A DNA stretch of 64,000 nt from Phycisphaeraceae bacterium D3-23 (GTDB lineage: Bacteria > Planctomycetota > Phycisphaerae > Phycisphaerales > Phycisphaeraceae). The first letter of the stretch is position 1. Each line of letters begins with the position of its first letter. The notes under the pieces are model-generated. The model did no database searches. It was not told where the DNA came from and saw only the letters and a list, made by a program, of their open reading frames with translations. The DNA is taken from the NCBI GenBank assembly GCA_039555135.1, contig CP114179.1, forward strand, positions 3,658,001 through 3,722,000, read 5' to 3'. Made by a program: the position numbers and the translations under genes. Positions 41,019 through 48,918 of the stretch are shown in pieces.

Positions 41019-42116
41019 TCAATCGATCAGCATCGCGTCGCCGTAGGAGTAGAAGCGGTAGCCGTGGTCGATGGCCTGGCGGTAGAGGTCGAGCAGTCGG
41101 CCGATCCCGACGCCGGGCAGGGCGGCGACCAGCGCGAGGAGGGTCGAGCGCGGGAGGTGGAAGTTGGTGAGGAGCGCATCGGTGAAGCGGAAGGTGAAGC
41201 CGGCGTCGGGCTGGATGAACAGCCGGGTGTCGGCGGTGTAGTCGGGGGCGTCGGTCGTGTCGCAGAGCGCGGCGATGTCGGCGGGCAGCGACTCGGTCGC
41301 GCGGACGGTGGTCGTGCCGACCGCGAGGATGCGCCTGCTCTGTTGGCGCGTCGTACGGAGCGCCTTGATTGTCGATGCGGGGATCGACAGGTGCTCGGCG
41401 TGCATCGGGTGGTCGCTCAAATCGTCCACCCGCACCGGGGCGAACGTGCCGGCCCCAACGTGCAGGTCCACGGCCGCGCGATGGATACCCAACGCGCTGA
41501 GCCGATCGAGCAGGGCGGGGGTGAAGTGCAGCCCGGCGGTCGGCGCGGCGACGGACCGGGCGTGGTCGAGCGCCCCGGCGTAGACGGTGTTGTAGCGCTC
41601 GGTGTCGGCGTCGGCGACCTCGGCGCTGCCGCGCTGCTTGCGGGCGCGGCGGATGTACGGCGGCAGCGGCGTCGAGCCCAGCCGATGCAGCACGGCCAGC
41701 GTGTCGTCGTCGCCTGAAAGCTGTGCGAGCCACTGTCCGCCCTGCTCGCGGGTTTGGAGCGTGAGCGCGGCGCGTTCGTCGAGCGTGATCGTTTCACCGG
41801 GCGTGAGCTTGCCACGGGATTCGAGCATGACGCGCCAGACCCGGTCGGCCGGGCTGTCGAGGTAGAGCCCGGTGACCTTGCCGCCCGTCGCCGCGCGGGT
41901 CGCGCTGAGGTAGGCGGGCAGGACGCGGGTCTGGTTGACGAGCATCAGGTCGCCTGCGCCGACGACCCCGAGATCGGGCAGGTCTCTGACGCGGCGGTGC
42001 TCGACCGTTCCGGATGCACGGCGATACACCATCAGCCGGGCGCTGTCGCGCGGCTCGGCGGGCTGGGTGGCGATCAACGCCTCGGGCAGGTCGTAGTCGA
42101 GCTCGGCGGTTTTCAC
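41019..42116 (-). CDS. queA: QueA, SAM:tRNA ribosyltransferase-isomerase
   Basis: QueA transfers the ribosyl group of S-adenosylmethionine to preQ1 in tRNA, forming epoxyqueuosine. Motifs are ELDYDLPEALIATQPAEPRD at the start, VVGAGDLMLVNQTRVLPAYL, VAAPTAGLHFTPALLDRL, VDLHVGAGTFAPVRVDDL and NFHLPRSTLLALVAAL. The family start is matched by GTG at 42116 (VKTAELDY); an ATG 23 codons further upstream would add an unlikely leader. The length of about 365 residues is normal. A queuosine-precursor transporter gene occurs at 50.8-51.7 kb, so the organism probably salvages the precursor, but the other queuosine genes are not in the window. Confidence 0.94.
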   Translation of the reverse strand: MKTAELDYDLPEALIATQPAEPRDSARLMVYRRASGTVEHRRVRDLPDLGVVGAGDLMLVNQTRVLPAYLSATRAATGGKVTGLYLDSPADRVWRVMLESRGKLTPGETITLDERAALTLQTREQGGQWLAQLSGDDDTLAVLHRLGSTPLPPYIRRARKQRGSAEVADADTERYNTVYAGALDHARSVAAPTAGLHFTPALLDRLSALGIHRAAVDLHVGAGTFAPVRVDDLSDHPMHAEHLSIPASTIKALRTTRQQSRRILAVGTTTVRATESLPADIAALCDTTDAPDYTADTRLFIQPDAGFTFRFTDALLTNFHLPRSTLLALVAALPGVGIGRLLDLYRQAIDHGYRFYSYGDAMLID

Positions 42117-42265
42117 GGGGCGACATGGTAGACCCCGGGCCTCATGCGTGTGGCCCGCAGGCACCATCCCGCATAGCCCTTGCATGACGACTTCGCGTAA
42201 ATACTTGCAATTCAGATGCTTGCGGCGAACTCGGCCTTTGCGTGCCGTCTTGCATCCCCCCAGGC

Positions 42266-42634
42266 ATGCGTGTCGCCCCGCGAGCCAACCTGACGATCTC
42301 TTTGCTGCGTCACCAGGCGTTTGGCACGGATCGGCTGCTTGGCGTCGGGCCGCAGTCGCTGCTTGCGTTGCCCTTGGCCTTGCAAGTGGCGCGGACTTCG
42401 CGGGTGGACGTCGTTGAGCTGAGCCCGCAGTCGATGAAGCCGGAGCTGCTCAATACGCCGCATACGGCTTGTGCCTGCCCGCCATCGCCGGCCCCGTCGC
42501 CTTCGCCACTGCCCGGCCGCGCGGCCGAGGATGTGCAATCGAAAAAAGAAGACGTGCCGCCCCCGCCTCGACCAAACCCCGCCTACGAACCGGCCGATGG
42601 AGGGGGTATTGGCTTGCTCGACCTGCTGGCCTAA
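42266..42634 (+). CDS. Possible small hypothetical protein, proline-rich C-terminus
   Basis: This 122-codon frame has mostly G/C third positions, as in its neighbours, and ends sensibly (GGGIGLLDLLA). The first half reads LLRHQAFGTDRLLGVGPQSL and the second half is Pro/Ser-rich with a KKEDVPPPPRP segment. No ribosome-binding site is convincing and no family is recognised. The region between queA and the nuclease gene otherwise looks empty, so a real gene is possible. Confidence 0.3.
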   Translation: MRVAPRANLTISLLRHQAFGTDRLLGVGPQSLLALPLALQVARTSRVDVVELSPQSMKPELLNTPHTACACPPSPAPSPSPLPGRAAEDVQSKKEDVPPPPRPNPAYEPADGGGIGLLDLLA

Positions 42635-42657
42635 GCGTTCTCCTTGCGGAGCCGGCC

Positions 42658-42891
42658 TTGCTGATCGACCTCCCCACCGAGCAGATGATCTCCGTCGTCG
42701 CGGAGATGTCGCGCGAGCGCTGCGTGGATGAGATCGGCCGGGTCCCGCACCTCACATTGGATTTCACCGCCGACTATCTCGGGGCGATCTCGATCGAGCA
42801 GCTCCGTCACCTCGTCTTCGCCGCGCTATTGCAGGCCAGGCGACGCGAGCACGAGATCCGAGCTGCGGGCGCCAACCGGCCCGCCGCCTGA
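42658..42891 (+). CDS. Possible small helical protein
   Basis: This 77-codon frame with a TTG start gives LLIDLPTEQMISVVAEMSRE and then YLGAISIEQLRHLVFAALLQ, a plausible amphipathic helical protein with coding-like third positions. GCGGAG lies seven to ten bases before the TTG. It follows the preceding small frame by 24 bases and precedes the nuclease gene by 30 bases. No family is recognised. Confidence 0.35.
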   Translation: MLIDLPTEQMISVVAEMSRERCVDEIGRVPHLTLDFTADYLGAISIEQLRHLVFAALLQARRREHEIRAAGANRPAA

Positions 42892-42920
42892 CCCCCAGCC
42901 CGATCCGCTATCCTGCGGGC

Positions 42921-43634
42921 ATGGGCAAGCGCCCCCGACCACGTCGCAAACACAATCACCGCCGGCTTCCGGTTGAGGCGTTCCTCCGTCGCAAGCGCTG
43001 GTCCAAGTCGGCCACGCTGCTCATCGTGCTCGTCGCGCTCCTGCTGCTGATCGTGCTCGACCACCTCGGTCCGGGGCTCTACGCGACCGACGACGCGCGG
43101 CGGTACCACGGCAAGGCCTTCGAGGTCGTCCGCGTGATCGACGGCGACACGCTCGTCATCCGCGCGCCCGACGGCGAACACACGACGACGACCGTGCGGG
43201 TGTGGGGTGTCGACACGCCCGAGCTGGCGCGGCGAGACGGCAGCAAGCCCGACGAGCCCTTGGCGATTGAAGCGACGGCGTACGTGCGGTCGTTGGTGGC
43301 GGATGAGCCGGTGACGCTGCGGCTTGAGCCGCAGCGCATGCGGGGCGGGTACGGGCGCTTGCTCGCACATGTCGAGCTTGCTGACGGCACACAGTTGGGC
43401 GGCCGATTGATCGCCGCCGGGTTTTCGGAGGCCGACGACCGCTGGAGCCACCACCTGCTGCCCGCGTATGAGTTGCTGGAGCTTGAGGCGCGTGCGCAGG
43501 AGGTCGGCCGGTGGGCATCGCGTGATGGGCCGGGGGATCGGCCGATAACATCGCCGCGCTTGGCGGGCGGCGGGGGCGGGGCCTACACTGTGGCGGGCGG
43601 TGTTTGGGATGTGGCTTTCAGGCCGCCGCGTTGA
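42921..43634 (+). CDS. Membrane-anchored thermonuclease-family protein (SNase-like)
   Basis: This 237-residue protein has a basic N-terminus, one membrane helix (ATLLIVLVALLLLIVLDHLG, about 31-50) and a staphylococcal-nuclease-type OB fold. Key family motifs are VVRVIDGDTLVI, VRVWGVDTPELARRDGSKP and YGRLLAHVEL. The active-site series seen is D in DGDT, R before VWGVDTPE, E in PELA and R in YGRLLA, in the expected order. The end of the protein is Gly-rich and disordered. A cell-surface or periplasmic nuclease is likely. It heads a short plus-strand run with two hypothetical genes. Confidence 0.88.
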   Translation: MGKRPRPRRKHNHRRLPVEAFLRRKRWSKSATLLIVLVALLLLIVLDHLGPGLYATDDARRYHGKAFEVVRVIDGDTLVIRAPDGEHTTTTVRVWGVDTPELARRDGSKPDEPLAIEATAYVRSLVADEPVTLRLEPQRMRGGYGRLLAHVELADGTQLGGRLIAAGFSEADDRWSHHLLPAYELLELEARAQEVGRWASRDGPGDRPITSPRLAGGGGGAYTVAGGVWDVAFRPPR

Positions 43635-43695
43635 GGGATGGGACTCACTTTGGGGCTGTCGATTCTGGAACTCGCGGACTTGGAAGGGACTCGCC

Positions 43696-43929
43696 ATGGG
43701 ATTTGGCCGATCAAACCAGTACGGCAAGCCGCGTGATGCGCGGTCGCAGGCGATCGCAGAGACGAGCGCGTTTCTGAGTTGGGCGCTGTCCCAGGACCGC
43801 CCACTGCCGAGGATCCCCCGGCGTCGTGTGGACCAGGGGGGCTTCGCCGAGATGATGCGTGCGCCGCTTGCGCGTAAGATCGTCGCCCACTGGTGGTCGC
43901 AGGCGCTCGAGCGCATCGCCGACCGATAG
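43696..43929 (+). CDS. Small basic hypothetical protein
   Basis: This 77-residue basic protein (MGFGRSNQYGKPRDARSQAI, ending KIVAHWWSQALERIADR) has a purine-rich GAAGGGA before ATG 43696. No family is recognised. The frame continues upstream, but that part overlaps the end of the nuclease gene and lacks a ribosome-binding site. It lies 22 bases before a membrane-protein gene. Confidence 0.5.
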   Translation: MGFGRSNQYGKPRDARSQAIAETSAFLSWALSQDRPLPRIPRRRVDQGGFAEMMRAPLARKIVAHWWSQALERIADR

Positions 43930-43951
43930 ACGCCGGTTTACGACCCGGCCA

Positions 43952-44674
43952 ATGAACAAGAGCGAGCACATGCAAGACGAATCGAATCAGCCGAGTCCGC
44001 CCGAAGCATCCGGCCACAACGCCCGGGCGACCGTCGCCAACGGGTACCGCTGGCGGCTGATCATCATCGGCGTGGTCATGGTCGGCTTCTCCGGCTGGGC
44101 GGTCTACGACGCGACGATCAACTACCCCAAGAAGCAAGAACTCCGCGAGACCTTTGAGCGCGAGGTGTCCGGGGCCGAGCCCGACCAGCGCCTGACCGCG
44201 TGGGCGAAGTACGCGGGCGAGAATGGGCTCGATAAGACCGAGCCCGAGGCGCTCTCCGAGTTCGACATCCTGACGCAGTGGCTGCTATTTGGGATCTCAT
44301 TCCCGATCGGCGCGTACCACCTCGTGCAGTGGTTCCTGTGGAGCCGTAAGTTCATCGAGGGCGACGACGACGGCGTCCGGGCGCACGGCGACACGGCGTT
44401 TACCTGGGAGCAGGTCACGGCGGTCGACGCGAACAAGTGGGACCGCAAGGGGATCGCGTACATCGAGTACGACGCGGGCAAGGGCAACAGTCTGCTCGTG
44501 CTGGACGACTGGAAGTACGAGCGCGAGCCGGCGGATGCGGTCTTCGCGCTGCTGCAGGAGTACGTCGATGCCGACAAGATCGACGGGCTGAAGAAGCCGG
44601 CGGCGGCTGAGGCGGCGGATGATGACGTCGACGCAACAGCGGGTGTCGGCGCGGTGCGCGACGGCGAGTCGTAG
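43952..44674 (+). CDS. Hypothetical two-helix membrane protein
   Basis: This 240-residue protein has an acidic/polar N-terminus, a membrane helix (RLIIIGVVMVGFSGWAVYDA), a charged loop and a second helix (WLLFGISFPIGAYHLVQWFL). A cytoplasmic domain follows that resembles a small beta-barrel PH-like fold (FTWEQVTAVDANKWDRKGIA, YIEYDAGKGNSLLVLDDW). The C-terminus is Ala/Asp-rich. ATG 43952 is preferred over the longer frame. No specific function can be assigned. It ends just before the second large inverted repeat. Confidence 0.6.
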   Translation: MNKSEHMQDESNQPSPPEASGHNARATVANGYRWRLIIIGVVMVGFSGWAVYDATINYPKKQELRETFEREVSGAEPDQRLTAWAKYAGENGLDKTEPEALSEFDILTQWLLFGISFPIGAYHLVQWFLWSRKFIEGDDDGVRAHGDTAFTWEQVTAVDANKWDRKGIAYIEYDAGKGNSLLVLDDWKYEREPADAVFALLQEYVDADKIDGLKKPAAAEAADDDVDATAGVGAVRDGES

Positions 44675-44687
44675 GCGGCCGTTGCTC

Positions 44688-44861
44688 GGGTGCCACACAA
44701 CTGCCCTGTCCGCAGGGCTGCTGTGTGCGGGACTCTATTCCGACTCAGAGCACGAAGCGTCAGCGAGTGTGAAACATCCGTCGGCCTGGTCACCCGATGA
44801 CGCCTCTTGCTCCGGCAAACACACACAGCAGCCCTCAGAGCAGGGCAGTTGTGTGGCACCC
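44688..44861. repeat. Inverted pair of 40-bp hairpins, REP/MITE-like (copy 2)
   Basis: The arms are 44688-44727 and 44822-44861, in inverted orientation, both starting GGGTGCCACACAACTGCCCT from the outer ends. The left arm folds as GCCCTG-TCCG-CAGGGC inside CACACA/TGTGTG. The right arm keeps the outer stem and a GCCCT/AGGGC core but has a different loop. The spacer of about 94 bases is unrelated to that of the copy at 10.8 kb, so it is the arms that are conserved. It lies between convergent genes. Confidence 0.8.
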
Positions 44862-44890
44862 CGATTTCAAACCAACGATCGAGACGAAAA

Positions 44891-44917
44891 AACAACCCCG
44901 CACTCGGCGGGGTTGTT
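44891..44917. terminator. Bidirectional terminator between convergent genes
   Basis: AACAACCCCGC and GCGGGGTTGTT form a perfect 11-base stem with an ACTCG loop. A-rich sequence on the left and a TTTGT run on the right suit termination from both sides. Confidence 0.85.
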
Positions 44918-44943
44918 TGTCATCACATGTTGTGCAAGCCGAC

Positions 44944-45924
44944 TCAGCGGACCGTGTTGACGGGTCGGCTGGTGCCCGAGACGCCGTGGGTGCGTTCGCG
45001 GTTTTCGCGGGCCGTGCGTGGTCGGGCCTGGTCGGAGTTGCGTTCCGAACGGTCGGACGCGGCCGAGCTTCGTCGGGTTGGGCCGGTCGTCGGGACGCCG
45101 ATCTGGTCGTGGACGAACTGGGGGGCCTTGACCACGAGCATGCCGCGGAAGTAGCGGACCGAGGCGTACTCGCCGCCGTTGGCCTTCCAGATCTCGGGCT
45201 CGATCGTGTCACGGATGATGTCGGCGATCTGCTCGGCCCGTTCCTCGCGGGTGAGCGAATCTTCCTCGGGCTGGTCGTTGTCGTCGCCGAAGAGGTCGCC
45301 GCCGCCCCCGCCGCCGCCGCCACCACCCCCGCCGTTGCTGCCGCCGGAGTTGGTGTTGCTGAGGGCTTCGTTGAGGTCGAACTCGGGGCCTTCGAAGTTG
45401 GGGATCTCCATCAGCAGGTCGCCGATAAAGTACATCTGGGTCGTCGAGTTTTGGAGGGCCTCGCGTTTGGTCATGACCTGCGCGTACCACTCGGTGGTCT
45501 GGAGGATGAGTTTGTCGTCGCCGATGGGGTCGGGGTTCATCTGCCGGAGCATGAGCTCGAGCGCGACGGTCGCGGGGACACGGCGGAGCGTCAGGGTGAC
45601 GGGGGCATCAGGGTCGATCCCGGCCTCTTCGAGCGCGGCCCAGTTGATGACGAGGGGCACATCCGTCTGCACCGACCACATATCGAGCGCGAGGCGGGCA
45701 GGGACCTCGTTGAGGTCGATGTTCGCCAGCGTCTCGCGCATGAGCTGCGCGGGGGTTGCGGTGCGTTCGTCCTGGGCGTAGACCTCGGTCGAGTTGTCGC
45801 TCGATACGGACGTCGCGAGCAGGTCGGCGATGTCGTTAGCGCGATCCGAGCGCGACTGGGCCTGCGCGGGGATCACGACGGCGAGCGTCACGGCAGCCGT
45901 AGCGGCGAGGGGGCGGTACTTCAC
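44944..45924 (-). CDS. Exported STN-domain (secretin-like) protein with polyglycine tract
   Basis: A GTG start at 45924, preceded by AAAGGG, gives a signal peptide (AATAAVTLAVVIPAQA, cleavage near residue 22). The mature protein has an STN-type domain: ANIDLNEVPARLALDMWSVQ, then PLVINWAALEEAGIDPDAPV and LTLRRVPATVALELMLRQM, as in the N-domains of secretins and TonB-type receptors. A tract of 12 glycines interrupts the protein before an acidic helix and a second small domain (YFRGMLVVKAPQFVHDQIGV). The C-terminus is basic and disordered. No secretin barrel is present. Such proteins are common and uncharacterised in planctomycetes. Confidence 0.75.
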   Translation of the reverse strand: MKYRPLAATAAVTLAVVIPAQAQSRSDRANDIADLLATSVSSDNSTEVYAQDERTATPAQLMRETLANIDLNEVPARLALDMWSVQTDVPLVINWAALEEAGIDPDAPVTLTLRRVPATVALELMLRQMNPDPIGDDKLILQTTEWYAQVMTKREALQNSTTQMYFIGDLLMEIPNFEGPEFDLNEALSNTNSGGSNGGGGGGGGGGGGDLFGDDNDQPEEDSLTREERAEQIADIIRDTIEPEIWKANGGEYASVRYFRGMLVVKAPQFVHDQIGVPTTGPTRRSSAASDRSERNSDQARPRTARENRERTHGVSGTSRPVNTVR

Positions 45925-46079
45925 AAGAGCCCTTTCGGTAGGAGGGGGAAGAAGGCGGGGCGGGCCTCGGACAGACCCGTTCATTGATCATAATCGGCAG
46001 GTCGGGCTCGACGCAAGGGAAAAACACGGGATTTTCAATCAGATTCAAGCCCCGTCATGTCTGCGCCATCCCCCGTAGT

Positions 46080-46098
46080 CCACAGATTCCATCTGTGG
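46080..46098. repeat. CCCAC-family palindrome, copy 2
   Basis: CCACAGAT and ATCTGTGG pair over a short TCC loop, upstream of the STN-domain gene. A second palindrome follows directly. Confidence 0.75.
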
Positions 46099-46102
46099 GA
46101 CA

Positions 46103-46123
46103 CCCCGCCATGCAATGGCGGGG
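46103..46123. repeat. Second hairpin type, CCCCGCCAT palindrome
   Basis: CCCCGCCAT and ATGGCGGGG form a perfect nine-base stem with a GCA loop, four bases after palindrome copy 2, and are followed by CTTC as in that family. The tandem arrangement resembles bacterial interspersed mosaic elements. Confidence 0.6.
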
Positions 46124-46156
46124 CTTCAGAGGAAGTGTATGAGTAATGCAATCGCC

Positions 46157-47413
46157 CTAGGCCGACCCCTTCTGCGTCAGGTCAGGCGGGTCCGCCGCAA
46201 ATGCCCGGGCCTTGGGCAGGAGCACTTCCTGCGACAGGATCTTGATGCACGCCGCGGCCGGGATCGCCAGGATCATGCCCAGGATCCCCAGCAGCGCCCC
46301 GCCCGCGAGGACGACCAGCAGCACCGTCAGCGGGTCCATACCCGTGGCCTTGCCCTGCACCAGTGGTTCGACCACCCAGCCGTCGAGCGACTGCGCGATC
46401 AAGTACACGAGCGTCGGCCAGACCGCCGCCCAGACCAGCGCCATCCCGATCCCGCCGCCTGTCGCCGCATCGATGACCGCCAGCCCGACCGCCAAGGGCC
46501 AGGCCGCGATCGCCGCGTAGGGCAGCAGGTTCAGCAGCCCGCCCAGCACCCCCAGCAGCAGCCAGTACGGCACGCCCGCGATCCACCACCCGATGCACAG
46601 CACGACCATCACGCATAGCGACTGGATCAGCCGGCCGCGGATGATGGCCGAGACCGTCTGGTCCATCATCCCGAGGATGCGGAGGGTCTCCTTGCGGTAG
46701 GTCGTCGGGATGAGCGGGACGAACCAGGCCTTGAGCGGCTCGAACTTCCACGTAAAGAAGAAGAAGCAGAAGGACGTCACGATCCCCGCCATGACGAAGT
46801 AGCCCAGCAGGGAGAGCCCGGAGAAGACGACGCCCGCGCTGACGCCGAGCGTCTTGCGGATCGCGCCGGTGTTGATGGAGGTCCAGTCGAAACCCGTGAT
46901 CCAGCCCTCGATGCGCGTCTGGGCCTCGTCGGCCTCGACGTTCATCCAGCCCAGCACGGTCTCGGCGTACTCGGGGGCGTTCTCGACCAGCGTGTTGCTC
47001 TGCTCGATAGCGGGCTTGATCATCGCGGCGATGCTTCCCAGGACGACGAGCGCGACGAGGATGAGCATCAGCGCGGCGGATGCGGGACGCGGCAGGCCGT
47101 AGCGCCGCTCGCACCACGTCACCAGCGGGTTGAAGATGTACGCGAGCCCGAGCCCGAGGAGCACGGGCGTCAGGATCCCGCTGACCGCAGTGAGCAGGTA
47201 GTAGATCGGCGGGATCACGAACGAGAGGAAGAGGAAGAAGACGATCAGCCCGAGCACCCACTGAAACCAAAGCCGCTGCCAGACGTAGCGAGCGGGGGCG
47301 GCGGGCTTCTTCGCGGTGAGTTGTGCGGGGGCAGACTCGCTCGCTGGGGGATTGGCGACGGCTTCCGCCTCGGCCTGGTCTTTTTGGGTCGTCTTCTTTT
47401 TCTTCGCGGTCAT
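46157..47413 (-). CDS. AI-2E family transporter (PerM/YdiK-like)
   Basis: This 418-residue inner-membrane protein begins with a basic, Ala/Pro-rich tail (MTAKKKKTTQKDQAEAEAVA). About eight membrane helices follow in the AI-2E/PerM arrangement: an N-terminal pair, a soluble amphipathic segment, then helices with GVPYWLLLGVLGGLLNLLPY and ATGMDPLTVLLVVLAGGALL. The late conserved GxxGMILAIPAAACIKIL is present. Family members have been linked to export of quorum-sensing autoinducer-2 or to ion/H+ antiport; the substrate here is unknown. ATG 47413 was chosen; the longer frame runs into the terminator of the aminotransferase gene. Confidence 0.88.
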   Translation of the reverse strand: MTAKKKKTTQKDQAEAEAVANPPASESAPAQLTAKKPAAPARYVWQRLWFQWVLGLIVFFLFLSFVIPPIYYLLTAVSGILTPVLLGLGLAYIFNPLVTWCERRYGLPRPASAALMLILVALVVLGSIAAMIKPAIEQSNTLVENAPEYAETVLGWMNVEADEAQTRIEGWITGFDWTSINTGAIRKTLGVSAGVVFSGLSLLGYFVMAGIVTSFCFFFFTWKFEPLKAWFVPLIPTTYRKETLRILGMMDQTVSAIIRGRLIQSLCVMVVLCIGWWIAGVPYWLLLGVLGGLLNLLPYAAIAAWPLAVGLAVIDAATGGGIGMALVWAAVWPTLVYLIAQSLDGWVVEPLVQGKATGMDPLTVLLVVLAGGALLGILGMILAIPAAACIKILSQEVLLPKARAFAADPPDLTQKGSA

Positions 47414-47512
47414 CGATAGGCCCCTGAGAGATGGCAAAGACGCCATAGCATCGCAGGGCGGTGGGGCGGTGTCGAATAGCGACGTGAGGAGTTGTCGCGA
47501 TACTGAGAACCT

Positions 47513-47542
47513 AAAGCCCGGCCGAGGCCTCGGCCGGGCTTT
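47513..47542. terminator. Perfect 30-bp palindromic terminator
   Basis: AAAGCCCGGCCGAGG and its exact reverse complement form a perfect palindrome with A and T ends. It lies just after the aminotransferase stop (minus strand) and can terminate in either direction. A closely related stem (CCCGGCCGA/TCGGCCGGG) occurs at 50,204-50,225. Confidence 0.85.
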
Positions 47543-47544
47543 AC

Positions 47545-48756
47545 TCACACCACCGACGCAATCGCGTCGCACAGCGTCGGCATGTTTTTTGCCGTCATCC
47601 CCGCGACGTTGATCCGCCCGCTGCCGACGATGTAGATCGAGTGCTCGGCTCGGAGCCGTTCGACCTGCGGCTTGGTGAGTCCGGACATCGTGAACATGCC
47701 GTTCTGCTGCTCGATGAAGGCGTTGCCCCCGGAACCTAGCGAGATGCCACGCTCGTCGAGCGATGTGCGGAGCTGGTGTCGCATCCGCGCGACGCGTTCG
47801 CGCATCGCGGCGAGCTCTTCGAGCCATCGCGCGGTGAGCTCGTCGCTGCCCAGGATATGCTCAACCACCAGGGCCCCGTGGGCGGGGGGATTGGAGTAGT
47901 TTCGGCGGATGCACGCCTTGACCTGCGACTGTACGGCCTTTGCGGACGCGTTCGAACTCGCCACTACCGTCATCGCGCCGACACGCTCGCGGTAGAGCCC
48001 GAAGTTTTTGGAGTAGCTGTTGCAGACGATCAGCTCGCCGCACTGCCGTGCAAGCGTGCGCAGCCCGGCCGCGTCTTCTTCGACACCGGCCGCGAAGCCC
48101 TGGTACGCGAAGTCCACCAGTGGCATCGCGCCGCGCTCGTTGAGCAGCTCACCGATGGCTTGCCACTGCTGCGGCGAGGGGTCGACGCCGGTCGGGTTGT
48201 GGCAGCAGCCGTGGAGCAGCACAACATCGCCGGGTTGGACGGCTTGCAGCGCTTCGAGCATCGCGTCGAAGGCGAGCGCGTTGGTGGCCGTGTCGAGGTA
48301 GGGGTAGGTCTTCACGCCAAGCCCGGCGGCCTGGAAGATGCTCGGGTGGTTAGGCCAGGTCGGCGCGCTGAGCCAGACGCCTGCGCCCGCGTGGTTCGCG
48401 GCGAGGTAGTCGGCCGCGTTGCGCAGCGCCCCCGTCCCCCCCGGTGCCTGGAAGGTCGCGCTGCGTCCGCCTGCCTCGGCGTCTTGCGCGAGCTCGCTAG
48501 CGCTGCCCAAGAGCAGGTCTCGGGTGCGCTGGCCGTAGCCCGGCGAGCCGTCGATCCCGAGATACACCTTGTTGGGCTCGTTCGCCAGCAGCCATTGCTC
48601 GGCTTCGCGAACCGCACCAAGCGTCGGCGTTTGACCCTCCGCATCCTTATAGACACCCACCGCCAAGTTGATCTTCGCCGGGTTGGGGTCGGCTTTGTAC
48701 GCCTCGGTCAGGCCGATGATCGCGTCGGGCGGGGCGGGCTGAACGCTATCGAACAT
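47545..48756 (-). CDS. Aspartate/aromatic amino acid aminotransferase (class I, TyrB/AspC type)
   Basis: This PLP-dependent aminotransferase of about 403 residues interconverts aspartate or aromatic amino acids and 2-oxo acids. Subfamily motifs are KINLAVGVYKDAEGQTPTLG, NKVYLGIDGSPGYGQRTRDL, FQAPGGTGALRNAADYLAAN, CCHNPTGVDPSPQQW and the PLP-lysine motif NSYSKNFGLYRERVG. The substrate-binding Arg of the C-terminal SGRINVAGM is present. ATG 48756 (MFDSVQPAPPD) matches the usual family start; ATG 48795 upstream is the alternative. The perfect palindrome right after the stop is its terminator. Confidence 0.93.
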   Translation of the reverse strand: MFDSVQPAPPDAIIGLTEAYKADPNPAKINLAVGVYKDAEGQTPTLGAVREAEQWLLANEPNKVYLGIDGSPGYGQRTRDLLLGSASELAQDAEAGGRSATFQAPGGTGALRNAADYLAANHAGAGVWLSAPTWPNHPSIFQAAGLGVKTYPYLDTATNALAFDAMLEALQAVQPGDVVLLHGCCHNPTGVDPSPQQWQAIGELLNERGAMPLVDFAYQGFAAGVEEDAAGLRTLARQCGELIVCNSYSKNFGLYRERVGAMTVVASSNASAKAVQSQVKACIRRNYSNPPAHGALVVEHILGSDELTARWLEELAAMRERVARMRHQLRTSLDERGISLGSGGNAFIEQQNGMFTMSGLTKPQVERLRAEHSIYIVGSGRINVAGMTAKNMPTLCDAIASVV

Positions 48757-48852
48757 GGTCGGGCTCGTGCGGGTCGTCGGGGGTGTCGGGGCCATCGCCG
48801 TAGTGTAGATAGATGTACGCAGCGTGCACCACGCTCAGGGAGGAACCCGAAG

Positions 48853-48873
48853 CCCACAGATTTCATCTGTGGG
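48853..48873. repeat. CCCAC-family palindrome, copy 3
   Basis: CCCACAGAT and ATCTGTGGG with a TTC loop, preceded by CGAAG. It lies between the divergent aminotransferase and oxidoreductase genes, 46 bases before the oxidoreductase start. Confidence 0.75.
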
Positions 48874-48918
48874 TGTGCCCGGTGTGAAAGGAGCGTGTAT
48901 CAACGCTACATTGCCTCC

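Noticed and set aside
43540-43550. Second GCCGATAA sigma-28-like octamer
   Set aside because: It lies inside the nuclease coding region with no matching -35 and no gene start at the right distance.
47776-48918. Upstream extension of the Gfo/Idh/MocA gene
   Set aside because: The extra residues are antisense to the aminotransferase. The Rossmann fold starts soon after GTG 48919.
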